A DNA stretch of 64,000 nt from Parvibaculum sp040390855 (GTDB lineage Bacteria > Pseudomonadota > Alphaproteobacteria > Parvibaculales > Parvibaculaceae): assembly GCA_040390855.1 (NCBI GenBank), contig JAZJXO010000005.1:155207-219206 (forward strand). The letters run 5' to 3'. This document shows, one piece after another, positions 9,120-18,180 of this stretch. Made by a program: the position numbers and the translations under genes. The notes below the pieces were generated by a model. The model was not told where the DNA came from. It saw only the letters and a program-made list of their open reading frames with translations, and searched no databases. Numbering within the stretch: the first letter of the stretch is position 1; every line of letters starts with the position of its first letter.

Positions 9120-9614
9120 TTACAGAGATTGGCAACGCGCACAAACACCGGCGATCTCGACCACTTTGCGTTCTACCGCAAAGCCCGAGCGTTTCGTTGC
9201 GGTATCAAGCGCTATGTCGAGCGCGTCATCGACGATTTCTTCCGCCGTGCCGCAGGAACGGCAAATCAGGAACTGGCTTTCATGCGTATGCCCCGCCTCG
9301 CCGCAACCCAGATAGGCGTTGAGCGACTCGATCTTGTGGATCAGCCCCTCGGCCATCAGAAAATCGAGCGCGCGGTAAACGGTCGGCGGTCGTGCGGCCT
9401 TGTGCGTGCGGGCCAGCGTGTCGAGCACATCATAGGCGCCGACGGGTTTGTGGCTGCGCCAGACGATCTCCAGCACCTTTTCGCGGATCGGCGTCAGCTT
9501 CACCTCGCGCGCACCGCAAAGCTCACGCGCCCGCGTCAGCGCCGCGCCGATGCATTTTTCGTGATTGTGCAAATGGGGCTCATGCTCATGCAGATGTGCG
9601 TTTCCGTCAGTCAT
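9120..9614 (-). CDS. zur: Fur family transcriptional regulator, Zur-like
   Basis: This is a 164-residue Fur-family metalloregulator. It begins with a histidine-rich segment (HLHEHEPHLHNHEKC), then a winged-helix domain with LTPIREKVLEIVWRS and the recognition region PPTVYRALDFLMAEGLIHKI. The dimerisation domain holds the metal ligands in THESQFLICRSCGTAEEI and the structural CxxC pairs (CRSC and CARC). The His-rich N-terminus and the GCGEAGHTHESQ motif point to zinc sensing (Zur) rather than iron. The ATG at 9614 is preferred to an upstream in-frame start because it matches family length. It is divergent from the SRAP gene with 58 bp between them, so the two may share a control region. Confidence 0.8.
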   Translation of the reverse strand: MTDGNAHLHEHEPHLHNHEKCIGAALTRARELCGAREVKLTPIREKVLEIVWRSHKPVGAYDVLDTLARTHKAARPPTVYRALDFLMAEGLIHKIESLNAYLGCGEAGHTHESQFLICRSCGTAEEIVDDALDIALDTATKRSGFAVERKVVEIAGVCARCQSL

Positions 9615-9620
9615 GGCTTG

Positions 9621-9639
9621 ATGATACAACATAACAAAC
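9621..9639. promoter_or_regulatory. Candidate Zur/Fur-type operator in the zur-SRAP intergenic region
   Basis: The AT-rich stretch GATACAACATAAC lies 7-25 bases upstream of the zur start, in an otherwise GC-rich intergenic region. The half AACATAAC resembles the AACATTAC half of alphaproteobacterial Zur boxes, but the other half-site is poor. This is a weak call, based on position and base composition. Confidence 0.3.
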
Positions 9640-9672
9640 GCGATTGACCACAAAACTGACGAGCCCCTTTCC

Positions 9673-10407
9673 ATGTGCGGACGCATAGCCATCACCACGG
9701 CCCCAGAAGATATGCGGACCCTGTACAAATATCGGCAACAGCCGAATTTTCCCGCCCGTTTCAACGTCGCGCCGACCCAGCCTGTGCCGCTTGTCCGGCT
9801 CGATCACGCAGGGCAGCGCGAATTCGCGCTGGTCCGCTGGGGCCTCGTGCCCTCGTGGTCCAAGGGCGTGCCGACGACACCGCTTATCAATGCCCGCGCC
9901 GACACCATTGCCGACAAGCCCTCTTTCCGCGGGGCCTTCCGTCACCGTCGCGGACTGATGCCCGCTGACGGATTCTATGAATGGCGGGTTATGGGGGCGG
10001 GGCCGCGCCAGCCTCATTTCATCCGGCGCCGCGACCGCGCACCCTTTGCCATTGCCGCCATCTGGGACAGTTGGCTGCCTGCGAACGGGTCGGAGCTTGA
10101 AAGCTGTGCACTGATCACGACGGAGGCGAACGCGACTCTGATGCCTGTCCATCACCGGATGCCGGTGATCCTGGCGGAAAAAGATTTCACCCTTTGGCTT
10201 GATCCGGCGACACCTCTGAAAGATCTCCACGCGCTGCTGGTGCCCGCGCCGGACGATCTGATGGAGGCTTTCCCCGTGAGCCTCGATGTGAACCATGTGG
10301 CGAATGACGGCCCGCATTTGCTCGACCCTTATCTCGCGCCGCTCGAAGCGCCTGCGCCGAAGAAAAAAGCAAAGCCTGCGGACGACCGGCAGGAGAGTTT
10401 GTTTTAG
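9673..10407 (+). CDS. SOS response-associated peptidase (SRAP; YedK/HMCES family)
   Basis: This is a 244-residue SRAP protein. The family covalently captures abasic sites in single-stranded DNA through Cys2, forming a stable thiazolidine crosslink that protects the lesion. The invariant MCGR start is present, which fixes the start codon because Met1 is removed to expose Cys2. The other active-site positions are visible: Asn73 in NARAD, Glu103 in DGFYEW, and His160/161 in MPVHHRMPVIL. The C-terminus has a lysine-rich disordered tail. It is divergently transcribed from zur. Confidence 0.9.
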   Translation: MCGRIAITTAPEDMRTLYKYRQQPNFPARFNVAPTQPVPLVRLDHAGQREFALVRWGLVPSWSKGVPTTPLINARADTIADKPSFRGAFRHRRGLMPADGFYEWRVMGAGPRQPHFIRRRDRAPFAIAAIWDSWLPANGSELESCALITTEANATLMPVHHRMPVILAEKDFTLWLDPATPLKDLHALLVPAPDDLMEAFPVSLDVNHVANDGPHLLDPYLAPLEAPAPKKKAKPADDRQESLF

Positions 10408-10560
10408 TTTCTATAGAGACCTAGCCGCTGGCCCTGTCCGCGACCTCGGCGGACCGGAACCGGATTGATTCTCCCGCCGCCGCCTCTGCGGGCCGTGCAG
10501 AGCGAGGTTGGTCGGTCATGGGCACCCTCCGGCACTATTCGTCACGGAAAGCGTGTGAAA

Positions 10561-10596
10561 CCAGTAACTTCGCCAGTAACTTCGCCAGTAACTTCG
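10561..10596. repeat. Three perfect tandem copies of a 12-mer
   Basis: The unit CCAGTAACTTCG is repeated three times without a mismatch, 96-131 bases upstream of the CNNM/CorC start. It is in frame with an upstream extension of that gene, where it would read as repeated SNFA, but the inner ATG is a much better start, so it is more likely leader or promoter DNA. Confidence 0.8.
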
Positions 10597-10691
10597 TATG
10601 CAAAACCCCAAGAAAAAAAGGTCAAAAAGGTTCTTCGCGTAAAGCACCGACCTCCCTATATACTGAAGATCGACCTGATGCTGGGAACGCA

Positions 10692-12032
10692 ATGCTCTCC
10701 GACATAATCATCCTGCTCGTGCTCATTCTGCTGAACGGGTTCTTCTCGCTGTCCGAAATGGCGATTGTCTCGTCGCGCCGTCAGCGCCTACAGGCTTTGT
10801 CCTCCGCGCGCCAGCGAACCAACGCGCCAACAGCGGGGTTCGACACCGCTTTGGCGCTTCACGCTGAACCCGGCCGCTTCCTTTCTTCCGTCCAGATCGG
10901 CATTACGCTGGTCGGTGTCTTCACCGGTGCCTTCGGTGGCGCGACGCTGTCTGTGCCCGTCGCCGACCTGCTGAAGCAAATCCCATGGGCCGCGCCCTAT
11001 GCCGAACCCATCGCGCTGACGCTCGTTGTCGTCATCATCACTTATCTCACGCTCATTCTCGGCGAGCTGGTTCCCAAGCGCATTGCGCTGACCAACCCAG
11101 AAGCGATTGCCGCCACCATCGCGCGTCCCATGTCGGGCCTTGCGCATATGTTGAGCCCCTTCGTCACGCTGCTGTCGTGGTCAACGGAAGCGGTCGTAAA
11201 AATCTACGGCATCACCGGCCAGCAGGTGCCCTCCGTCACCGAAGACGAAATCCGTCATATGCTCGAAGAAGGGGCCGCGTCCGGTGCCATTGACAGCGTC
11301 GAGCGCGACATCGTGAACCGCGTCTTCCGCCTCGGCGACACACGTGTCAGCGAAATTATGACGCCGCGCGTGCAAATGGTCTGGCTCGATACGGATTTCA
11401 CGGTTGAAGAAAATCTGGCCCTGATCCGCGCTGAACAAAAGATGCGCTACCCGATCCGGAGCGGCAGCACGGGCGAGCCTCTGGGCATGATCCGCGTCGA
11501 AGACCTCTTCCTCACGCCCAAAACCAATGAAGAACTGCTGCGCAAGAAGTCTCCGCCGCTTTATATCCCGCGCACGGCCTCGGCGCTGAAGGGCCTCTCG
11601 ATCCTTCAGTCCGAGAGCATGTTCATGGCCTTCATCATCGACGAATATGGCGACGTCGTCGGCACGCTCTCCATGAGCGATATTTTCTTTGCGATGATCG
11701 GCGACATTTCCGACCATGTCGGCGATGCACATCCCGGTATCCATATCCGAGAAGACGGCACGTACATGATCGACGGTTTTGTCTCGGTCGACGAGGTTCG
11801 CCGCGCGCTGGAACTTACCAAACTTCCCGGCGACGAACAGGCTGAAGTCAACACGCTGGCCGGTGTCATGTTCAACTGGTTCGGGCGCCTGCCGCGTGAA
11901 GGCGACTACTTCGGCTGGAACGGTTACCGCTTCGAAGTCGTCGACATGGACGGCCCCCGTATCGACAAGGTGATGATCGTGCCCGCGCAGAACATCCCCA
12001 TCGGCACGTCGCTGGCCCGCATCGCGGATTAA
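10692..12032 (+). CDS. Hemolysin-family CNNM/CorC transporter-like protein
   Basis: This 446-residue membrane protein has the layout of the HlyC/CorC/CNNM family. An N-terminal DUF21/CNNM transmembrane domain starts LSDIIILLVLILLNGFFSLS and contains the conserved NGFFSLSEMA and GELVPKRIAL segments. A paired CBS domain follows (VSEIMTPRVQMVWLD and FIIDEYGDVVGTLS). The end is a CorC_HlyC domain with FNWFGRLPREGDYF and DGPRIDKVMI. Members are implicated in magnesium/cobalt efflux. An in-frame ATG at 10518 would add 58 polar residues in front of the first membrane helix, so 10692 is preferred. The stop overlaps the convergent FAD oxidase by 4 bp. Confidence 0.85.
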   Translation: MLSDIIILLVLILLNGFFSLSEMAIVSSRRQRLQALSSARQRTNAPTAGFDTALALHAEPGRFLSSVQIGITLVGVFTGAFGGATLSVPVADLLKQIPWAAPYAEPIALTLVVVIITYLTLILGELVPKRIALTNPEAIAATIARPMSGLAHMLSPFVTLLSWSTEAVVKIYGITGQQVPSVTEDEIRHMLEEGAASGAIDSVERDIVNRVFRLGDTRVSEIMTPRVQMVWLDTDFTVEENLALIRAEQKMRYPIRSGSTGEPLGMIRVEDLFLTPKTNEELLRKKSPPLYIPRTASALKGLSILQSESMFMAFIIDEYGDVVGTLSMSDIFFAMIGDISDHVGDAHPGIHIREDGTYMIDGFVSVDEVRRALELTKLPGDEQAEVNTLAGVMFNWFGRLPREGDYFGWNGYRFEVVDMDGPRIDKVMIVPAQNIPIGTSLARIAD

Positions 12033-13447
12033 AGAACCTTTCCCGGATTGAGAATGCCTTTCGGGTCGAGTGCCTTTTTGACCGCGCGCATCAGCTCCAT
12101 CTCGACAGGTGATTTCGTCGCCGCGATCTCGTCGCGCTTCATCTGTCCGACGCCGTGTTCGGCGCTCACCGAGCCGCCCAACTCGCGCACGATCCCGTGC
12201 ACAATCGCGCTCATCTCATCCCAGCGCGCAATGAAAGCCGCTTTGTCTGCGCCCGCAGGCTGCGAGAGGTTGAAGTGAATGTTGCCGTCCCCGACATGGC
12301 CGAAGGGTACGGGCCGCACGCCTGTCATCACGGCACGGACCGCCACAACTGCGCGTTCGATAAATTCAGCAACCCGCGACACCGGCACCGATACATCATG
12401 CTTGATGCTGCCGCCCTCAAGCCGCTGCACCTCCGACATGCCTTCGCGCATTGTCCAGAGTTTTGTCCGTTGTGTGTCCGACGTCGCAATCACCGCGTCT
12501 GTGATCTCGCCCGCCTCGACGCCCGCTTCCAGCAACGTTTCCATCACGCCGCGCAAATGTCCCTCGCCTGCATCCCCCCCGCTGAGTTCCATAAGCACAT
12601 ACCAGAGCGACGGCGCAGAGAGCGGATCAACCGCTCCCGCCTGATGCTTCAATACAAATTCAATGCCGATGCGTGGCAGCAGTTCAAAGCCCGTGACAAG
12701 CCCGCCGCTCACCGCATCCGCGCGGCGCAGCAACGCAACCGCCGAGGCCACGTCGGGCACGGCGACAAAAGCGGTCTCGACAGATTTCGGCAGCGGAAAA
12801 AGTTTCAGCACTGCGCCGGTGATAATGCCGAGCGTGCCTTCGGAGCCCATGAAAAGACGCTTTATGTCATAGCCCGTATTGTCTTTGCGCAATCCTTTGC
12901 GTCCGTCCCAGACATCGCCATTGGCGAGCACAACCTCAAGCCCCAGCACCAGGTCCCGCGCATTGCCATAGCGCAGCACGGCGGTTCCACCGGCATTGGT
13001 TGAAAGATTGCCGCCGATTTGCGCCGTGCCTTCCGACGCGAGACTCAACGGAAACAGCCGTCCGCCCGCCCGTGCTGCGTCCTGTGCTGCCGCAAGCGTC
13101 ACGCCTGCTTCCACCGTCAGCGTATTGTTCAGACTATCCAATGCGCCGATGCGGTTCATCCGTGTGAGCGACAAAATGATTTCATCGCCGCTTGTGTCAG
13201 GGATTTGTCCGCCGACAAGCCCCGTGTTCCCGCCCTGAGGCACGATCTTCGTGCCGGTCTCATACGCGATTTTGAGGATTGCCGAAACCTCCGCCGTCGA
13301 TTGCGGACGGAGCACAAGTGCCGCGCGACCCTGATAAAGATCGCGCCGCTCGACGAGATAAGAGGCCATCCCGCTTTCGCTGTCGATAAAACCTTTGGGG
13401 CCGACAACGGCCTTCAGCCGCGCAATCGTCTCGTCGTTTGGCTTCAC
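12029..13447 (-). CDS. FAD-linked oxidase (D-lactate/2-hydroxyglutarate dehydrogenase-like)
   Basis: This is a 472-residue flavoprotein of the FAD-binding type 4 / FAD-linked oxidase C family. The FAD domain shows IVPQGGNTGLVGGQIP and the AQIGGNLSTNAGGTAVLRYG pyrophosphate region. The C-terminal domain ends with GHVGDGNIHFN and SAEHGVGQMKRDEI, the metal/substrate-binding motifs shared by GlcD, D-lactate and D-2-hydroxyglutarate dehydrogenases. It oxidises a 2-hydroxy acid, but which one is not determinable. The start ATG overlaps the stop of the upstream serine hydrolase (4 bp), suggesting translational coupling. Confidence 0.85.
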   Translation of the reverse strand: MKPNDETIARLKAVVGPKGFIDSESGMASYLVERRDLYQGRAALVLRPQSTAEVSAILKIAYETGTKIVPQGGNTGLVGGQIPDTSGDEIILSLTRMNRIGALDSLNNTLTVEAGVTLAAAQDAARAGGRLFPLSLASEGTAQIGGNLSTNAGGTAVLRYGNARDLVLGLEVVLANGDVWDGRKGLRKDNTGYDIKRLFMGSEGTLGIITGAVLKLFPLPKSVETAFVAVPDVASAVALLRRADAVSGGLVTGFELLPRIGIEFVLKHQAGAVDPLSAPSLWYVLMELSGGDAGEGHLRGVMETLLEAGVEAGEITDAVIATSDTQRTKLWTMREGMSEVQRLEGGSIKHDVSVPVSRVAEFIERAVVAVRAVMTGVRPVPFGHVGDGNIHFNLSQPAGADKAAFIARWDEMSAIVHGIVRELGGSVSAEHGVGQMKRDEIAATKSPVEMELMRAVKKALDPKGILNPGKVL

Positions 13448-14805
13448 GGCGTCACCCGCCTATGCGCCCGCACGCCGGAATGAAGATATTTCGCGCGACC
13501 CTGCGCGTCGGGCTTCAGAAAATGAAAGGTTGCCGTCTCCGTATAGCCGGGTGCAACACCGACAAACAATTCCTCGTTCACCGGCTGAAGCGGCACGCGC
13601 CGCGTGCCCGCAATGATGGAAGCCGCAGGCGTGGGGATGATCGTCGCCACCAGCGCGCCGTCTTCTTCGGCGATCTCCACCGTCTCCATCATATTGGCGT
13701 AAGCGCCAACATAGCGGTTCGCGTCAAATTCCAGATCCGGCACCGGCAGCGGTGCTTTGGGCGGCTTCACGCCCGCATGGACGCCGAAAAACTCGTCCAT
13801 CAATTCATGTGCCAGCCCCTTGCCGTTGCCGCCGTTCGTCAGCAACGCAAAGACCGAGCCGCTTGCGGGGTGATAGCGCAGCCACGCCGCCTGTCCGATG
13901 GTCGAGCCGTCATGTCCGAACGTATCGGCCACGCCTTCATGGTCCCAATCCCACATGAACGAGGCAAGTCCCACTGCATCAATATGCATATGCTTCGGGC
14001 AGACGACATTGCTCATGTGCATCGCCTTCACGCTGTCCTCCGACAGGATGCGTGTGCCGTTGGGGGCGGTTCCCTTATTCATCAACATACGTCCGAATGT
14101 CACGATGTCACGGGCCGGTGCCATTTGCATCGAGCCTGCGGGCGCGTTTGACTGCGCGAGATAGGTGACAGGCGTGACAGCCAGACTGCCCGGCGCGCCG
14201 AGATGGCCGATGGCGGTGAGATAGCGCATCGCCTGCTCCGGCAATGTCGAGAAAGCAGGCGTGCCGAGCGGCTTTGCCATGCGGTTGCGCACGGCCTTGT
14301 CCCAGCCTTGCCCGCCCGCCACCTCGATGAGCCGCCCGGCCAGCACAAAGCCCGTATTGCAATAGGAGAACATCTCGCCGAGGTCATGCACCTGTCCGAT
14401 CTTCGGAAAGAAGCTCACAAACCTTGCGATCCGGTCCTCGCCGCGACCGGCATCCTCGAAATAATCGCCTTCGATGCCGCTCTGATGGGAAAGCAGATGG
14501 CGCAAGGTGAGCCGCGCGGCAACGCTCTCGTCCGCCAGAGCGAAATCCGGCAACCAGCGGCGGACGGGATCATCCAGCGTCAGCTTGCCTTCATCGACCA
14601 GTTGCAGACACATGACCGCGACATAGAGCTTGGTGATCGAGCCGATCTGAAAGAGCGTGTCGGTGCTCACCGGCACCTTGGTGTTGAGATTGACGACGCC
14701 CGCGCTGGCCTCCTGCGCTTCGCCGCCTCCCCAGACGGCCAGCGATGCGCCGGGCACACCGTAATGATCCAGCCGGTCCTTCAAAAGCGTGGTGAGAATA
14801 CTCAT
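13444..14805 (-). CDS. Serine hydrolase, class C beta-lactamase/esterase family
   Basis: This 453-residue protein belongs to the beta-lactamase-related serine hydrolases. The SxxK nucleophile motif is SITK at 56-59, and the second motif is YCN at 148-150 in the place of YxN. A KTG-box equivalent is not clear (FGHDGSTIGQAAW holds an HDG). There is no signal peptide, so it is probably cytoplasmic and not a secreted antibiotic-resistance enzyme. Family members include esterases and D-amino-acid peptidases. It is coupled to the downstream FAD oxidase by a 4-bp overlap. Confidence 0.8.
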   Translation of the reverse strand: MSILTTLLKDRLDHYGVPGASLAVWGGGEAQEASAGVVNLNTKVPVSTDTLFQIGSITKLYVAVMCLQLVDEGKLTLDDPVRRWLPDFALADESVAARLTLRHLLSHQSGIEGDYFEDAGRGEDRIARFVSFFPKIGQVHDLGEMFSYCNTGFVLAGRLIEVAGGQGWDKAVRNRMAKPLGTPAFSTLPEQAMRYLTAIGHLGAPGSLAVTPVTYLAQSNAPAGSMQMAPARDIVTFGRMLMNKGTAPNGTRILSEDSVKAMHMSNVVCPKHMHIDAVGLASFMWDWDHEGVADTFGHDGSTIGQAAWLRYHPASGSVFALLTNGGNGKGLAHELMDEFFGVHAGVKPPKAPLPVPDLEFDANRYVGAYANMMETVEIAEEDGALVATIIPTPAASIIAGTRRVPLQPVNEELFVGVAPGYTETATFHFLKPDAQGRAKYLHSGVRAHRRVTP

Positions 14806-14919
14806 ATCATCTGTCTCGGGGCTCTATATTTTTGCAGGCTTCGCAATCAATGACATAAAGTCTACCATGCCAAGAAACATAACAAGTTTGCAAAAGCAGC
14901 CCGTCTCACGGAAGAGATA

Positions 14920-15849
14920 ATGTCAGAAAAGATGCCCACCGACCCGCATATCGTCAGTCCGGCTCCGCTCGTGACGGCTGTTGACCGCATTACAATTGCG
15001 GTCCGTGACATTGATGAGGCGGAAAGCATCTATATGCGCCTGCTTGGCCGCCATCCGTCATGGCGGCGCACCGACCGCTCCGGCGGCACGGATCATGTGC
15101 ATTTTGATCTCGACAATATCTCGGTTGAACTCGTGGCCTCGATCGGTCCGGGTGTCTGGGGTCGGCAGGTCCAGACGTTTCTGGAGCGGCGCGGCGAGGG
15201 CATGCTGGCGCTCTTCCTGCGTACCGATGATGCTGTAGCCACCGCCAGAGGTCTGACCGAGCGCGGTCTCAACACAATCGCCATGCCGGAAGGCGAGGGC
15301 ATCGGTCTCGACGGCAGCCGTCGTCGCTGGCGCAACACGATGATGCCGCGCGAGGCGAGCCGCAACATGACGGTCATCGCCTGCGAGCATATTGCCGGTA
15401 TTGACGAGACGTGGCCGTCGCCGGTCTGCGCAGGCGTGGCGCGCGACACGGTCATCTCGGCGATGGATCATGTCGTGGTGATGACGTCCGACGGCGATGC
15501 CTGCAAAAAATTGTTCGGCGAGCAATTCGGCATCCGTCTGGCGCTTGATCACAGCAAACCCGAATGGGGCGTGCGCCAACTGTTTTTCCGTCTGGGCGGC
15601 GTCACCATCGAAATTGTCGAACCGCTGGATAAAACCAAAACCCCCTCTTCCGATTTCCTCTGGGGCGTCGCATGGAAAACGGCTGATATTCGAGCGACTC
15701 GTGAGCGCCTCGTAGCCGAAGGCGCAGACGTTACAGAAGTTGCCCGAGGCCGAAAGAAAGACACTGAAGTCGCGACCATCCGGCCCCCCACTTGCGGTAT
15801 CCCGACATTGCTGATCGGCACCGTTACGACAAACGAAAGATCCAAATGA
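14920..15849 (+). CDS. VOC (glyoxalase/bleomycin resistance/dioxygenase) family protein
   Basis: This 309-residue protein appears to hold two glyoxalase-type modules. The first opens at about residue 20 with VDRITIAVRDIDEAESIYMR and the second at about residue 185 with AMDHVVVMTSDGDACKKLF. Potential metal ligands include the histidine of TDHVHFDL and the glutamate of VTIEIVEP. The family covers glyoxalases, ring-cleaving dioxygenases and resistance proteins, and I cannot choose among them. The stop overlaps the next start by 4 bp (ATGA), so the two genes form an operon. Confidence 0.75.
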   Translation: MSEKMPTDPHIVSPAPLVTAVDRITIAVRDIDEAESIYMRLLGRHPSWRRTDRSGGTDHVHFDLDNISVELVASIGPGVWGRQVQTFLERRGEGMLALFLRTDDAVATARGLTERGLNTIAMPEGEGIGLDGSRRRWRNTMMPREASRNMTVIACEHIAGIDETWPSPVCAGVARDTVISAMDHVVVMTSDGDACKKLFGEQFGIRLALDHSKPEWGVRQLFFRLGGVTIEIVEPLDKTKTPSSDFLWGVAWKTADIRATRERLVAEGADVTEVARGRKKDTEVATIRPPTCGIPTLLIGTVTTNERSK

Positions 15850-16340
15850 AAGCCGTAGAACTTCTTATTGAACGTCTGATCCTCGGCAGCCGCTGGATCC
15901 TTGTTGTCTTCTATCTCGGCCTCGCCGCTGCACTGGCGCTTTATGCGGCGAGTTTCGTGCTCAAGCTCGCCAAGGTTTTCATGGTTGCGCTCACGCTCGA
16001 CGAAAACCAGATGATCCTCGCGATGCTGGGCCTCATCGACGCGGCGCTGGTCGCAAGTCTGCTACTGATGGTGATGATCTCGTCTTACGAAAATTTCGTC
16101 AGCCGCTTCGATGAAGGCAAGACGGACCTGACATGGCTCGGTAAACTGGACAGCGGCAGCCTCAAGGTCAAAGTCGCCTCCGCCATCGTCGCGATTTCCT
16201 CGATCCACCTGCTCCAGATTTTCCTCAATGTCGATCAGTATACAGAGCAGCAGATCATGTGGCTGACCATCATGCACATGGCCTTCGTCGTCTCCGCCGT
16301 GGCACTGGGGGTTCTGGATCGTATTTCGGGCAAGAAATAA
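15846..16340 (+). CDS. UPF0114 (YqhA-like) membrane protein
   Basis: This 164-residue protein of the UPF0114/TIGR00645 family has about four hydrophobic segments, starting ERLILGSRWILVVFYLGLAA and including the conserved LGLIDAALVASLLLMVMISS. Family-typical YENFVSRFD follows. It resides in the inner membrane and its function is unknown. The ATG at 15846 overlaps the VOC gene stop. A longer in-frame start at 15792 lies inside the VOC gene and adds no hydrophobic or conserved sequence. Confidence 0.85.
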   Translation: MKAVELLIERLILGSRWILVVFYLGLAAALALYAASFVLKLAKVFMVALTLDENQMILAMLGLIDAALVASLLLMVMISSYENFVSRFDEGKTDLTWLGKLDSGSLKVKVASAIVAISSIHLLQIFLNVDQYTEQQIMWLTIMHMAFVVSAVALGVLDRISGKK

Positions 16341-16430
16341 AAAACACTGCCGCGACTGGGTGCGATCAGATAGCGGGTGCTGGTAGATGAAAGAAGGCTT
16401 GGCGGAGTTTTTAATACCGCATAACAAAAA

Positions 16431-16459
16431 AGCCCGGATGGGATACGCACATCCGGGCT
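16431..16459 (-). terminator. Rho-independent terminator of the chemotaxis receptor gene
   Basis: AGCCCGGATG (16431-16440) pairs perfectly with CATCCGGGCT (16450-16459) around a 9-base loop. On the minus strand the stem is followed by a run of six T, just past the receptor stop codon. On the plus strand the following TTCTTGTTT is weaker but may also serve the UPF0114 gene. Confidence 0.85.
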
Positions 16460-16482
16460 TCTTGTTTGCGTCAAAGCTGCAA

Positions 16483-18180
16483 TCAGGCGGCTTTCACACC
16501 GGCAAGGAATTCATCCACTTCCGAAGACAGGTCGTTGGAGTTGCGGGCAAGCTCGCCCGCCGCACCGAGAACCTGAGCAGACGCAGCGCCCGTGTCGGTC
16601 GAAGCCTGTTTTACGTCGATGATCGAGCGTGAGACTTCTTCCGTGCCTTGCGCGGCCTGCTGCACATTGCGCGAGATTTCGAGTGTCGCCGCGCCCTGTT
16701 CTTCCACAGCGGATGCAATAGCCGCCGCGATTTCGCTCATTTCCTGAATGGTCGTGCCGATGCCGTTGATGGCGGTGACGGCCTGACCTGTGGCGGTCTG
16801 GATCTGCGTGATCTGGGCCGAGATTTCGTCGGTCGCTTTCGCGGTTTGCGTGGCGAGCGACTTCACTTCGGATGCGACAACAGCAAAGCCCTTGCCTGCA
16901 TCGCCCGCCCGCGCCGCTTCGATCGTGGCGTTGAGGGCGAGAAGGTTGGTCTGACCGGCAATGTCATTGATGAGCTGAATGATCTCGCCGATCTTCTGCG
17001 CACCGACAGCAAGCTCCTGCACCACGGCGTCTGTGGCGCGGGCATCTTCGACCGCCTGATTGGCGATGCGCGAGGACGTTGCCACCTGCTTGGAGATTTC
17101 CTGAATGGAGGCGGAAAGCTCTTCCGTCGCGGTCGCAACCGTCTGCACATTGGCCGATGTCTGTTCAGAGGCGGTTGCCACCATCATGGCTTTCGAATTG
17201 CCCTGCTCGGCCAGATCCGTCATCGACGAAGCGGTCGATTCCATTTCTGTGGCGGCCGCCGAGAGCGACTGCACCAGAGCGCCGACTTTCGTTTCAAACG
17301 ACGAGGTCAGAGCTTCGAGACGGGCAGCACGTTTCTGCTTGGCTTCGTTTTCAGCGGCCTGTTGCGCGGCCAGTTCGTCGCCTTTGATCATGTTGTCTTT
17401 GAAGACCTGCACGGCATCGGCCATTGCACCCACTTCATCCTTGCGACCCACAAACTCCACTTTCACAGTCGTGTCATGGTCGGCCAGACGCTTCATTGTG
17501 GTTGTCGTGGCAAGGATCGGCATGGAGACCGTCACGATGATCGTGAAGCCCGCCAGCGCGCACAGTGTCGCGGCAATGGCGAGCACGATGTAGATCCACA
17601 AGCGTGCCGATTCAAACGTATTCTGACCGAGAGCGGCGGCTTCGTCGGCGCCCTTGTCCTGGAAGGCAAGATCCTTCAACACACTATCGCGGAAATTGCC
17701 GAACTCTTCGCGGGCGTCGTTCATGTAGAACGTGGTTGCTTCCGGATCGTTGCGGTCCGACATTTCGAGGAGTTTTTTGGACATCTCAAGATATTGCTGC
17801 CAATGCTTCTGGATGTTATCAGCCAGCGCACGTTCTTCGTCATTGACGATCAGATCGGCATAGCTCTTCCATTCGACGTCGATATCTGCAATGTTTTTGC
17901 CCATTCCCGCCAGTTCATTCGCCTTCTCTTCAGGCGTCGTCACCAGTAGATGCGCGGCTTCCTGCTGGCGATAGCGGTTGGTTTTCGCGTTGAACATGGT
18001 CAGATGTGCGGTTGCGGGCAACCAGTTGGTGCGCAACTCGACCGCCGCATCGTTGACAACGCCGATGCGCTGGACGGCAAAGAGACCGAGCGTGATGGTC
18101 AAAGCCAGAACGACGGCGAATGCACCGATGATTTTGACTTTGATCGAGAGATTGTTGAGAGACGTCGTAAGCGATGCCAT
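16483..18180 (-). CDS. Methyl-accepting chemotaxis protein
   Basis: This is a transmembrane chemoreceptor of 565 residues. TM1 lies at about 16-36 (IIGAFAVVLALTITLGLFAV) and a periplasmic four-helix-bundle-like sensor domain follows. TM2 is near 190-212 (IYIVLAIAATLCALAGFTII). A HAMP linker (MKRLADHDTTVKVEFVGRKD) leads to the cytoplasmic coiled coil. The hairpin tip that contacts CheA/CheW is recognisable: GEIIQLINDIAGQTNLLALN, then ATIEAARAGDAGKGFAVVA. The C-terminus lacks the NWETF-type CheR-docking pentapeptide. GGGGA lies 7 bases ahead of the ATG at 18180, which decides against a TTG at 18192. No che genes are nearby, so it is an orphan receptor locus. Confidence 0.9.
   Translation of the reverse strand: MASLTTSLNNLSIKVKIIGAFAVVLALTITLGLFAVQRIGVVNDAAVELRTNWLPATAHLTMFNAKTNRYRQQEAAHLLVTTPEEKANELAGMGKNIADIDVEWKSYADLIVNDEERALADNIQKHWQQYLEMSKKLLEMSDRNDPEATTFYMNDAREEFGNFRDSVLKDLAFQDKGADEAAALGQNTFESARLWIYIVLAIAATLCALAGFTIIVTVSMPILATTTTMKRLADHDTTVKVEFVGRKDEVGAMADAVQVFKDNMIKGDELAAQQAAENEAKQKRAARLEALTSSFETKVGALVQSLSAAATEMESTASSMTDLAEQGNSKAMMVATASEQTSANVQTVATATEELSASIQEISKQVATSSRIANQAVEDARATDAVVQELAVGAQKIGEIIQLINDIAGQTNLLALNATIEAARAGDAGKGFAVVASEVKSLATQTAKATDEISAQITQIQTATGQAVTAINGIGTTIQEMSEIAAAIASAVEEQGAATLEISRNVQQAAQGTEEVSRSIIDVKQASTDTGAASAQVLGAAGELARNSNDLSSEVDEFLAGVKAA

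Noticed and set aside
13444..14805. Antibiotic-resistance beta-lactamase
   Set aside because: It has the SxxK and YxN-like motifs but no signal peptide and no clear KTG box. An esterase/peptidase-type cytoplasmic hydrolase is more likely.
16648..17949. 433-residue plus-strand open frame
   Set aside because: It is the antisense of the chemotaxis receptor, with low-complexity Gly/His/Arg content and no known motif.
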